Part shown: positions 16,379-24,600 of the stretch, piece by piece
Position numbering within the stretch: position 1 is the first letter of the stretch
Layout of the letters: every line of letters begins with the position of its first letter
Assembly (NCBI GenBank): GCA_019694595.1
Contig: JAIBBQ010000011.1
Coordinates: forward strand, 1-64,000
From: Myxococcaceae bacterium
GTDB lineage: Bacteria; Myxococcota; Myxococcia; Myxococcales; Myxococcaceae
Length of the DNA stretch: 64,000 nucleotides
Direction: 5' to 3'
The notes under the pieces: model-generated
Database searches by the model: none
Seen by the model: only the letters and a program-made list of their open reading frames with translations
What the model was told of the DNA's origin: nothing
Position numbers and translations under genes: made by a program

Positions 16379-18984
16379 GGCGCCTGGAGCAGGAAGTTGC
16401 CCACGTCGACGCTGCCGTTGCCGCTCTCGTCCTTGGGCTCGGTGCCGCGCTTGAACCACATGTCGGCGACGTTCTTGGTGCCGGGCACCGCGACCTTGCC
16501 GGTCTTCTTGTCGATGCGCAGGTGCACCAGGTCGAGGCCGGGCGGCGGGCTGAACTCCGGCTGCTCGCGGCCGTCGAGCGCCTGCTTCATGTACATGAGC
16601 CAGATGGGGAGCGCGGCGCGGCCGCCGGTCTCGTAGCGGCCGAGCGGGTGCGGGTTCAGGTCGTAGCCGACCCACGCGCTGGTCACGAGGTCCTTGGTGA
16701 AGCCGGTGAACCAGGCGTCGAACGAGTCGTTGGTGGTGCCGGTCTTGCCGGCGGCGGGCTTGCCCAGCTTCTGCGCCGGGGCGCCGGTGCCTTCCTTCAC
16801 CACGCCGCGCATCAGGTCGGTGACGATGTACGCCGACTCCTTGGTGATGGGCTGCTCGCCGGGCTCGTAGAGGCGCGCGTAGCCGGCGGCGATGCGGTCC
16901 TGCAGGCTGGCCCAGGGGTCGTCGAAGGCGGTGTGGTCTTCCACCGCGCGGCCGAAGCGGTCTTCCACCTTGCGGATGTAATAGGTCGGCCGCTTGTTCC
17001 CCAGGCGGTTGAGCGTCGCGTACACCTGCACCAGCTCGTACGGGTACACGCAGGAGCTGCCGAGCGCCGCGGAGTAGTCGGGGTTGATGGGCGTGGACAG
17101 GCCGAGCGACTTGGCGAACTCGCCGATCTTCTGGATGCCGATGACCTCGTTCTTGTTGCCGAGGTCCTTGGCGAGCGCGATGAAGGTCTTCACCGCGGGG
17201 ATGTTCATGGAGTTGACCAGCGCGGTGCGCAGCACCACCTCGCCCTGGAAGTCCTCGCCGAAGTTCTCCGGCTTCCAGCGGTTCTGGTTCTCGGGGTCGT
17301 CCATCACGATGGGGCTGTCGACGATGATGGTCGCTTCCGTCCACCCCATCTTCTCGATGGCCCCGGCGTAGACGATGGGCTTGAAGCTCGAGCCCGGCTG
17401 CCGGCATGCCTGGAAGGCGCGGTTGAACTCGTTGGCGTCGAAGTCGTAGCCGCCGACCATCGCCACCAGGTACTGCCGGTGGGGGTCGATGCTCACCACC
17501 GCGCTCTGCAGCTCGGGCTCCTGCTCGAGCCGCACCAGGAGCCCGGTCTCCGGCACTTCCTTCATCAGGCTCTCGGAGTACTGCTCCTTGTCGTCGTAGA
17601 GGTCCTTCTTGTCGACGGGCCGCACCACCACCACGTCGCCCACCTTGAGCGCAGCGCTCACCTTGTTGATGAGCACGCTCGGGTAGTACTGCTCGCTCTT
17701 GAGCTCGCGCGCCCAGCGCATGCCGGCGGCGGGCAGCTTGGCCACGGTGTCGCCCAGGGTGACGTCGGCGGAGAGCCCGTCCTTGTCGATGGCGGTGACC
17801 AGGCCCACGTAGAAGTGGCCCTTCGAGGGCACCTCGCCGGCGAGCGCCTTCTTCTGCTTCTCGATGAAGGCCTTGCGGTCGGCCGGCGTCTCGAGGTGCT
17901 GCACCGGGCCGCGGAAGCCCTGGCGCTTGTCGACCATCAAGAGCCCGCCGAGCACCGCTTCCTGCGCGGCGCGCTGGCGCTCGCTGTCCATGGTGGTGAA
18001 GACCTTGAGGCCGCCTTCGAGCAGCGTCTTGTTGCCGTAGCGGTCGACGATGCCGCGGCGCACCTCTTCGGTGAAGTACGGGGCGAACTCGTGGAAGACG
18101 TCTTCCACCGGGAAGACGTGGACTTCCTCGGTCATCGCCTGGTCGTGCTCGGCGCGGGAAATCATGCCTTTCTCGAGCATCTGCCCGAGCACGTACTTGC
18201 GGCGGGTCTTCGCGGCCTCGGGCCGGGTGAACGGCGAGTACGCCGACGGGGCCTGCGGGAGCCCGGCGAGCAGCGCCATCTCGCCCAGGGTGAGGTCCTT
18301 CACGTCCTTGCGGTAGTAGTTCTCGGCCGCCGACTGCACCCCGTAGCTGTGGTGCCCGAGGTACACGTTGTTCAGGTAGAGGTAGAGGATCTCTTCCTTG
18401 GTGAGCGCGTTCTCGAGCCGCCGGGCGAGCAGCGCCTCGCGGATCTTCCGCTTCACGTTCTTCGCGGTGGCCGACTTGTAGCCTTCCGACGAGATGAGCA
18501 CCGCCTTGGCGGTCTGCTGGGTGAGCGTGGAGCCGCCCTGCACGCTGCCCTTGCCGGTGACCTTCTTCATCACCGTCTTGAAGACCGCGCGGCCGGTGCC
18601 CAGCACGTCGACGCCGAAGTGGTCGAAGAAGCTCGAGTCCTCGGCGGCGATGAAGGCCTGCACCAGCCGCTTGGGAATGCGCTCGTACGGCACCACCTTG
18701 CGGCGCTCGTTGAAGAACTCGCCCGCCAGCACCGCGTCCTGCGTGTAGACCTCGGTCAACACCGGCGGCCGGTACTCGTCGACCTTGGGAATCTCGGGCA
18801 GGCCGCTGCCGAAGATGACCCACATCGCCTGGTAGCCGAGGAACGCCAGGGTGAGCCCGGTGAGGCCCATCACCGCGAAGAACTTGAAGATTCGCTTCCA
18901 CCACGCGCTCTTGGGCACGTCGACCAGCACCAGCTTCGTCTGGGAGCTGGCAGCGGAGTTCGGCTCGGTGGGCGCGGAAGGCAT
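16375..18984 (-). CDS. mrcA: Bifunctional penicillin-binding protein 1A
   Basis: This 869-residue class A PBP polymerises and cross-links peptidoglycan at the inner membrane. A cytoplasmic tail and one membrane helix (about 34-57, FFAVMGLTGLTLAFLGYQAMWVIF) precede a GT51 glycosyltransferase domain with EDSSFFDHFGVD and the QGGSTLTQQTAK motif. The transpeptidase domain follows. The nucleophile is Ser532 in QPGSSFKP, the SxN motif is in VNSMNIPAVK, and the KTGT motif is in AAGKTGTTNDSF. The inter-domain region (about 330-500) is long, as in Gram-negative PBP1A (OB-like domain). Its stop overlaps the phosphoesterase start. Confidence 0.95.
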   Translation of the reverse strand: MPSAPTEPNSAASSQTKLVLVDVPKSAWWKRIFKFFAVMGLTGLTLAFLGYQAMWVIFGSGLPEIPKVDEYRPPVLTEVYTQDAVLAGEFFNERRKVVPYERIPKRLVQAFIAAEDSSFFDHFGVDVLGTGRAVFKTVMKKVTGKGSVQGGSTLTQQTAKAVLISSEGYKSATAKNVKRKIREALLARRLENALTKEEILYLYLNNVYLGHHSYGVQSAAENYYRKDVKDLTLGEMALLAGLPQAPSAYSPFTRPEAAKTRRKYVLGQMLEKGMISRAEHDQAMTEEVHVFPVEDVFHEFAPYFTEEVRRGIVDRYGNKTLLEGGLKVFTTMDSERQRAAQEAVLGGLLMVDKRQGFRGPVQHLETPADRKAFIEKQKKALAGEVPSKGHFYVGLVTAIDKDGLSADVTLGDTVAKLPAAGMRWARELKSEQYYPSVLINKVSAALKVGDVVVVRPVDKKDLYDDKEQYSESLMKEVPETGLLVRLEQEPELQSAVVSIDPHRQYLVAMVGGYDFDANEFNRAFQACRQPGSSFKPIVYAGAIEKMGWTEATIIVDSPIVMDDPENQNRWKPENFGEDFQGEVVLRTALVNSMNIPAVKTFIALAKDLGNKNEVIGIQKIGEFAKSLGLSTPINPDYSAALGSSCVYPYELVQVYATLNRLGNKRPTYYIRKVEDRFGRAVEDHTAFDDPWASLQDRIAAGYARLYEPGEQPITKESAYIVTDLMRGVVKEGTGAPAQKLGKPAAGKTGTTNDSFDAWFTGFTKDLVTSAWVGYDLNPHPLGRYETGGRAALPIWLMYMKQALDGREQPEFSPPPGLDLVHLRIDKKTGKVAVPGTKNVADMWFKRGTEPKDESGNGSVDVGNFLLQAP

Positions 18985-19023
18985 CGAAGAACGCGACAGG
19001 TAGAACGAAAACGCTCGCGGGGT

Positions 19024-19992
19024 CTACCAGCTTCCCGGCACTGGCTCCACGTTCAGGCCGGCGGCGGTGAGCGCCTGGGTGAGCTCGGGCGGCAGGGGGC
19101 TCTCGAGCACCACGCGCCGCTTGTCGATGGGGTGGGGAAAATCGAGGAACCCCGCGTGGAGGAACAGGCGTTTCAAGCCGAAGCGGGCCTTCGCCTCGCG
19201 GTTGAAGTGGAAGTCGCCGTGCTTGCCGTCGCCCACCACCGGGTGGCCGATGGCGGCGAAGTGGCGGCGAATCTGGTGGGTGCGGCCGGTCTCGATGGCG
19301 CATTCCACCAGGGCGACCTCGTCGGTCTGCAGGAGCACCTTCCAGCGGGTGAGCGCGTCCTGGAGGTTCACCCCCCGGCGCTCGCGCGACTCGCGGGTCT
19401 GCTGGTGCTCGGCGAGCGGCAGGTCGATGACGCCGCGGGCTTCCGGCATGCGGCCCTTCACCAGCGCGAGGTACTTCTTGCGCGCGAGGTGGCGGGTGAA
19501 GACGTCGGTGAAGTGCACCATCGCCGGGCGGCGCTTGGCGACCACCAGGAGCCCCGAGGTCTCGCGGTCGAGCCGGTGGGCGGGGCTGGCGGCGAACTCG
19601 TTCTTCACGCCCTTGGGGCCCAGGTACGCGCGGGTGAGCTCGACCACGGTGGCGCCGGTGATGCCGCTGCCCGGGTGGGCGGCGAGCCCCGACGGCTTGT
19701 CGATGACCAGCACGTACTCGTCTTCGAAGACCACCTTGAGCTGGCTCAGGTCGATGGCGACGGGCGGCTTCTCGGTCGCGGGGCCGAGCAGCTTCTGCTC
19801 CTCGCCGCGCACGGTGACCAGGTCGCCCAGCACCAGCGGCTGATCGGGCTGGGCGCGCTTGCCGTTCACCTTGATCTTCTTGACGCGGATCATCTTGAAG
19901 AGATGAGACGCGGGCACGCGATCGAGCTTCGCCCGCAGGAACTTGTCGAGGCGGACCCCGGCGAAATCGGCGCTGACCTTGAGCTCGACCAT
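19024..19992 (-). CDS. rluD: Ribosomal large subunit pseudouridine synthase (RluD/RluC family)
   Basis: This 322-residue RNA-modifying enzyme has an N-terminal S4 RNA-binding domain (FAGVRLDKFLRAKLDRVPASHLFKMIR) and a RluA-family catalytic domain. The catalytic Asp is in AHRLDRETSGLL. Other family elements are VIDKPSGLAAHPG, IETGRTHQIRRHFAAIGHPVVGD and KRLFLHAGFL. It converts specific 23S rRNA uridines to pseudouridine; RluC versus RluD specificity is not certain. ATG at 19992 is preferred over a TTG at 20013. It is divergent from the pentapeptide gene with a 51-base, relatively AT-rich gap. Confidence 0.88.
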   Translation of the reverse strand: MVELKVSADFAGVRLDKFLRAKLDRVPASHLFKMIRVKKIKVNGKRAQPDQPLVLGDLVTVRGEEQKLLGPATEKPPVAIDLSQLKVVFEDEYVLVIDKPSGLAAHPGSGITGATVVELTRAYLGPKGVKNEFAASPAHRLDRETSGLLVVAKRRPAMVHFTDVFTRHLARKKYLALVKGRMPEARGVIDLPLAEHQQTRESRERRGVNLQDALTRWKVLLQTDEVALVECAIETGRTHQIRRHFAAIGHPVVGDGKHGDFHFNREAKARFGLKRLFLHAGFLDFPHPIDKRRVVLESPLPPELTQALTAAGLNVEPVPGSW

Positions 19993-20043
19993 GAGTGGGG
20001 AATTACTGGTCAATCACCAAACCATGTGAATAGAAGCGCCGCC

Positions 20044-21261
20044 ATGGCCAAGGCCCCAAGCATCGAGGATTTGCTCAAGCGCGGCTCGAAGGAATGGAAC
20101 ACCCTGAAGTCCAAGGGGGCGGTTCCCATGGACCACACCGGGGCCACCTTTGCCCAGCTGTTCTCGGCGAACGCGGACCTCTCGGGGGTCACCCTGATCG
20201 GCACCGAGTGGGAGAAGTGCGACCTGTCCAAGGTCTCCTTCAAGGAAGCCGACCTCTCGAACGCCTACTTCCACGGCGGCCGCCTGCAGGACTGCGACTT
20301 CCGCGGCGCCAACCTCGAAGGCTGCACCTTCGAGAAGCTGAAGCTCTTGCGCTGCGACTTCTCGGGCGCGCGTGGCCTGGAAGACCTGGACCTCGACGAC
20401 GTGGACATGGACCGCGTGGTCGGCCTCGACGGCGAGGAAGCGCCGCCTCCGCCTCCGCCGCCCGCGGTGGGCATCACCAGCTTCACCCGCGAGCAGCGCA
20501 CCGCGGCGCTGGCGGCCGAAGGCCCCGGCGACAACGACCTGCCGCCGTTCCGCCCGGAAGACCCGGCGGGCTCGCTCCTGTTCCGCGGCCTCAAGTTCCT
20601 CGGCAACCCGCCGATGTGGGTGCTCGACGTGCCGGGCCTGCGCCCGCCCCTGCCCGGCCGCTTCACGCCGGGCACCAGCTTCGAGTCGCTCTACCGCGAG
20701 GCGGTGAAGACGCGCCTCGAGAACCGCCGCCCGGTGGCGGACAACCAGGTCGTGGTGCGCGCCAACGAGGTCATCGCCTCCGGTGGCCCCGACGTGGCGC
20801 ACGCGGTGATGTACCTGCGCGAGGTCGGCGTGGAGCCGCAGGTGTCGGAAGCCGCCGTCGACGCGCTGGAAGACATGCTGCGCGAAGAGGTGGAGGCCGA
20901 GGACCTGACCGGCCAGGTGGACCCCCGCGTCACCGGCGCACTGCTCGAGCTGCGCGCGACCAAGGAAGCGCTGGAGCACATCGGCGAGCTGCGCATCCGC
21001 CTGTCGGCCGCGCAGCTGTTCACCTCGCTGCTCGAGGCCGGCTTCGCTCCCGACAACAACTGGGAAGAGGCGGTGGAGTCGCAGCAGGCGGCGCAGGACC
21101 TCGCGCAGATCGCCTCCGGCGGGAACCGCGAGCTGCTCACCCAGGGCTTCCAGGCGTTCGCCGGGCTGCCCGACGAGGTGCGGCTGCGCCGGCTGGCGTA
21201 CCTCGCCGAGGCGACCGCGCACGTCGAGGCGATGGTCTCCGGCGGCGGCGGGGCGGCCTGA
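20044..21261 (+). CDS. Pentapeptide-repeat protein with C-terminal helical domain
   Basis: This 405-residue protein has an N-terminal right-handed beta-helix of pentapeptide repeats (about residues 30-125). The A(D/N)LXX pattern is visible in NADLSGVTLIG, EADLSNAYFHG, GANLEGCTFEK and RCDFSGARGL. A run of seven prolines follows. The rest is an Ala/Glu/Leu-rich alpha-helical domain with no recognised family. Pentapeptide proteins can mimic DNA or act as binding scaffolds; nothing shows which applies here. It is likely cytoplasmic, with no signal peptide. RNase J follows 22 bases downstream, so they may be co-transcribed. Confidence 0.8.
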   Translation: MAKAPSIEDLLKRGSKEWNTLKSKGAVPMDHTGATFAQLFSANADLSGVTLIGTEWEKCDLSKVSFKEADLSNAYFHGGRLQDCDFRGANLEGCTFEKLKLLRCDFSGARGLEDLDLDDVDMDRVVGLDGEEAPPPPPPPAVGITSFTREQRTAALAAEGPGDNDLPPFRPEDPAGSLLFRGLKFLGNPPMWVLDVPGLRPPLPGRFTPGTSFESLYREAVKTRLENRRPVADNQVVVRANEVIASGGPDVAHAVMYLREVGVEPQVSEAAVDALEDMLREEVEAEDLTGQVDPRVTGALLELRATKEALEHIGELRIRLSAAQLFTSLLEAGFAPDNNWEEAVESQQAAQDLAQIASGGNRELLTQGFQAFAGLPDEVRLRRLAYLAEATAHVEAMVSGGGGAA

Positions 21262-21283
21262 GCCAGTCTGCTGAAGGGCGGCG

Positions 21284-22927
21284 ATGAAGCTCGCGCCGCT
21301 CGGCGGTCTGGGGGAGATCGGCCTCAACGCGATGGCGCTGGAGCACGGCGCCTCGCGGATCCTCATCGACTGCGGGCTTTCCTTTCCGCGCGGCGCGATG
21401 CCGGGCGTCGACGTGCTGTTGCCCGACTTCTCGCACCTGCTGGCGGCGCCCGAGCGGCTCCAGGCGGTGGTGCTGACCCACGCGCACGAGGACCACGTGG
21501 GCGCGCTGCCGGTGCTCTTGCGCGACCTGCCCAACGACGTGCCGGTCTACGGCACGCCCTTCACGCTCGCGGCGGCGCGGCACCGGCTGGAAGAGGTGGG
21601 CCTGCACCCCGAGCTGCGCGCGGTGCACCCCGGGGAGCGCTTCGAGGTGGGGGGCTTCACGCTGGAGCCGCTCACCGTCACCCACTCGGTGCCGCAGGCG
21701 ACCGGCTACGCCATCGAGGCGGGCGGCCTGCGGGTGGTGCACACCGGCGACTTCAAGCTCGACGAGGCGCCCATCGACGGGCACCACACCGCGGTGGACC
21801 GGCTGGGCGAGCTCGGCGAGCAGGGCGTGGACCTGCTCCTGTCCGACTCCACCAACGCGGCGGTGGAAGGGCACACCCGCTCGGAGACCGTGGTGGAGCT
21901 GGCCTTCGCGCGGCTGCTGTCCGAGGCCAAGGGCCGGGTGGTGGTGGCGATGTTCGGCTCGCACGTGCTGCGGGTTCGCCACCTCGTCGCCACCGCGGCG
22001 CGGCTGGGCCGGCGGGTGTGCATTCTCGGCCGCAGCCTCGACCGCAACGTGAGCACCGCGCGCGAGCTGGGGCTGATGCCGGTGCCCGACGGCGTGCTGG
22101 TGGACCCGGACACGTGCGCGCGCCTCGCGCCGGAGCGCTCGCTCATCGTCTGCACCGGCGCGCAGGCCGAGGAGCGCAGCGCGCTGTCCAACCTGCTGTC
22201 GACCGAGCCGCGCGACCTCTTCATCACCCCCAACGACACCGTGGTGCTGAGCTCGCGCACCATTCCGGGCAACGAGCCGCAGGTGATGCAGCTCATCGAC
22301 CGGCTCTACGCGCGCGGCGCCAAGGTGGTGTGGACCGGGAACGACCCCGACGTGCACGTCAGCGGGCACGGCGCGCGCGGCGACCTGCGGCGCATGATGG
22401 AGCTGGTGCGGCCGAAGGCCTTCACGCCGATTCACGGCGAGCTGCACCACCTCCACCGGCACCTGGACCTGGCGCGCGAGGTGGGCATCGCGGCGAGCGG
22501 GCTGGTGCTGGCGACCGACGGCGACGTCATCTCGCTCACCCGCGACGGCGCGGGGCTCGACGGCCGGGTCCCGGTGGGCCAGCTGCTGGCGCAGCGCGAC
22601 GGCTTCCGGCTCACCACCCCCGAGGCGGTGCAGGAGCGCCGGGCCATCGCCGAAGGTGGGCTGGTGGTGGTCGCGGTGGCGCTGGAGGCGAAGACCGGCG
22701 CGCTGCTGGGCGGCCCCACGCTGGTCGGCCGCGGCCTCACCGACAGCGAGCGGCACGTGCTGTCGCACTGCGCGGCCGAGGTGAAGGCGGCCTACCTGCA
22801 GGTGCCGTCGCTCTCGCGGCTGGACACCGTGCTGTCGAACGAGGTGCTCACCCAGTCGACCCGCAGCGCGCTCAAGGCGCGGCTGGGGCGGCGGGTGATG
22901 GTGGTCCCCGCGCTGGTCCGCGCCTAG
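21284..22927 (+). CDS. rnj: Ribonuclease J
   Basis: This 547-residue metallo-beta-lactamase/beta-CASP ribonuclease functions in 5'-end-dependent mRNA decay and RNA maturation. The metal-binding motif is THAHEDHVG (residues 65-73; Ala replaces the common Gly). Further elements are the GDFKLDEAPI histidine/aspartate region, the SDSTNA motif, the beta-CASP segment VVAMFGSHVLRV, and PIHGELHHLHRHLDLAREVGI near the C-terminal part of the active site. The length matches RNase J without a very long extension. It probably belongs to a two-gene unit with the pentapeptide protein. Confidence 0.93.
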   Translation: MKLAPLGGLGEIGLNAMALEHGASRILIDCGLSFPRGAMPGVDVLLPDFSHLLAAPERLQAVVLTHAHEDHVGALPVLLRDLPNDVPVYGTPFTLAAARHRLEEVGLHPELRAVHPGERFEVGGFTLEPLTVTHSVPQATGYAIEAGGLRVVHTGDFKLDEAPIDGHHTAVDRLGELGEQGVDLLLSDSTNAAVEGHTRSETVVELAFARLLSEAKGRVVVAMFGSHVLRVRHLVATAARLGRRVCILGRSLDRNVSTARELGLMPVPDGVLVDPDTCARLAPERSLIVCTGAQAEERSALSNLLSTEPRDLFITPNDTVVLSSRTIPGNEPQVMQLIDRLYARGAKVVWTGNDPDVHVSGHGARGDLRRMMELVRPKAFTPIHGELHHLHRHLDLAREVGIAASGLVLATDGDVISLTRDGAGLDGRVPVGQLLAQRDGFRLTTPEAVQERRAIAEGGLVVVAVALEAKTGALLGGPTLVGRGLTDSERHVLSHCAAEVKAAYLQVPSLSRLDTVLSNEVLTQSTRSALKARLGRRVMVVPALVRA

Positions 22928-23033
22928 CGCCCGGGGAGGCAGACGCGCAGGGTTTGCGCGTCACTTTGCGGCAGCCTCCGGCGCGAGATCTGGTTTCATT
23001 CGCGGCGCGTCGCTCCCTCGAAAGGACCTCTTC

Positions 23034-24569
23034 ATGTCGCCGCCGCCGCTCCGCGCTGCCGTGCTGCTCTGTGTCGCTCTGACCGCTTGCTCCGGGACGG
23101 GTGGCTCGGGCTCGGGAGGCGGAGCCGGTTCCTCCGGCGGCGGGTCAGGCGCGTCGGGTGGCGGCGCGGCGTCGGGCGGTGGCGCGGCGTCGGGTGGTGG
23201 CGCGGCGTCGGGCGGCGGCGCTGGCGGTGGCGCGCCGAAGCCCTGCACCACGCGCATCACGTACGGCACGGGCTGGCTGCGGCCGGCGGGTCACCCGGCG
23301 GACTACGACGACGTGCCCGGCGTGGTGACGTGGGACGGGAGCTGCCCGGTCGATGGCTCGGGCAACGGCATGGCGACGCTGTCCAACGGCTTCAAGCCGT
23401 TCTTCAACGGGAAGAGCTGCATCCTCGCGCTGGACTACGCGGCGAGCTGCACCGGGGTGCCCACCGCGTGTGGAACGCGGGTGTCTTACGGCCCGGCGTG
23501 GATGGCGCCGCCCAACCACAGCGACCGCTTCGACGACGTCGCCGGGGCGCTCACCTGGGACGGCGTCTGCCACCCCGGGAGCGGCACCTCGTCGGCGGTG
23601 CTGTCCAACGGGTGGACGCCCACCTTCTCGGGCGGCGGGGCGTGCGACCTGTCGATGCGCCACACCCAGTGCGGCGGGCTCTACGCGAACTCGGTGGTCG
23701 ACGTGGACTGCCCGGACCCCGGCGTCCTCAAGGATGGGGCGACCTATTACATGGTGTGCACCGGCGGGAATTACCCCATCCGCTCCTCCACCGACCTGGT
23801 GCACTGGACCTACCGGGGCACCGTCTTCACCGCCGCCACCAAGCCGTCGTGGGCGAGCGACAGCTTCTGGGCGCCGGAGATTCACAAGGTCGGGGCCAAG
23901 TACGTCGTGTATTTCAGCGCGCGGAACTCGGCGAACAACGCGCTGTCGGTGGGCGCCGCCTCGGCCACCAACGTGCTGGGGCCGTACACCGACCGCGGGT
24001 CACCGCTGGTGAACGACCCCAACCCGGGCGTCATCGACGCTTCCGAGTTCGAGACCGGCGGCAAGAAGTACGTGCTGTGGAAGGTCGACGGCAACGCGGT
24101 CGGCGCGGCGACGCCCATCAAGATCCAGGAGCTGAGCGCCGACGGCCTCAACCGCGTGGGCACGGCGACGACCATCCTCGACAAGACGCAGGCGTGGGAA
24201 GGCGCGCTCGTCGAAGGCCCGTGGATGATCGAGCACGGCGGCTTCTTCTATTTGTTCTACAGCGCCAACGGCTACGCGAGCCCCAGCTACGCCATCGGCG
24301 TCGCGCGGGCGACCTCGCCGCTGGGGCCCTTCACCAAGTACTCGGGCAACCCCATCCTGGTGTCGAAGGGCGCCTGGACCGGACCGGGACACGGCTCGGT
24401 GGTGGTGGGGCCGTCGGGCGACCTGGTGCAGGTCTTCCACGCGTGGGTGGCTGGCAAGACGGGCCAGAATCCCCCGGGCCGGCTGGTGCTGGTGGAGCGC
24501 ATCATCTGGGAGAACGGCTGGCCGGTGATGCACGGCGGCCCGTCGTCGCGCTCGCAGCCGATGCCCTGA
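23034..24569 (+). CDS. GH43-family glycoside hydrolase lipoprotein
   Basis: This 511-residue lipoprotein has a signal peptide MSPPPLRAAVLLCVALTAC (lipobox LTAC) with GAAAGGACC as ribosome site. A Gly/Ser/Ala linker follows (about 20-66). Next come two tandem Cys-rich modules of about 65 residues (RITYGTGWLRPAGHPADYDDV and RVSYGPAWMAPPNHSDRFDDV) and then a five-bladed GH43 beta-propeller. Catalytic candidates are the Asp in DCPDPGVLKDG, the Glu in WEGALVEGPWM, and the GPGHGSVVV segment common in arabinanases and xylosidases. The likely role is cleaving arabinose- or xylose-containing polymers outside the cell. The duplicated module may bind carbohydrate. Confidence 0.88.
   Translation: MSPPPLRAAVLLCVALTACSGTGGSGSGGGAGSSGGGSGASGGGAASGGGAASGGGAASGGGAGGGAPKPCTTRITYGTGWLRPAGHPADYDDVPGVVTWDGSCPVDGSGNGMATLSNGFKPFFNGKSCILALDYAASCTGVPTACGTRVSYGPAWMAPPNHSDRFDDVAGALTWDGVCHPGSGTSSAVLSNGWTPTFSGGGACDLSMRHTQCGGLYANSVVDVDCPDPGVLKDGATYYMVCTGGNYPIRSSTDLVHWTYRGTVFTAATKPSWASDSFWAPEIHKVGAKYVVYFSARNSANNALSVGAASATNVLGPYTDRGSPLVNDPNPGVIDASEFETGGKKYVLWKVDGNAVGAATPIKIQELSADGLNRVGTATTILDKTQAWEGALVEGPWMIEHGGFFYLFYSANGYASPSYAIGVARATSPLGPFTKYSGNPILVSKGAWTGPGHGSVVVGPSGDLVQVFHAWVAGKTGQNPPGRLVLVERIIWENGWPVMHGGPSSRSQPMP
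23163..23216 (+). repeat. Three tandem 18-bp units encoding an Ala/Ser/Gly linker
   Basis: The unit GGCGCGGCGTCGGGCGGT occurs three times with single-base changes. It encodes GAASGG and lengthens the linker between the lipidated cysteine and the first folded module of the GH43 protein. It is prone to copy-number change. Confidence 0.8.
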
Positions 24570-24585
24570 CGCGCGCGGCGCGCTC

Positions 24586-24591
24586 TAGACT
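24586..24591 (+). promoter_or_regulatory. -10-like TAGACT before the redox fusion gene
   Basis: TAGACT ends 9 bases before the ATG at 24601 and lies just after the GH43 stop (24569). The intervening GCGCGCCCC has no Shine-Dalgarno character. No -35 is visible. It is a candidate for a leaderless or near-leaderless start. Confidence 0.4.
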
Positions 24592-24600
24592 GCGCGCCCC

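Noticed and set aside
16379-19303. Minus-strand frame running upstream of the phosphoesterase through mrcA
   Set aside because: It is the wrong frame across PBP1A; the phosphoesterase starts at the GTG at 16378 overlapping the mrcA stop.
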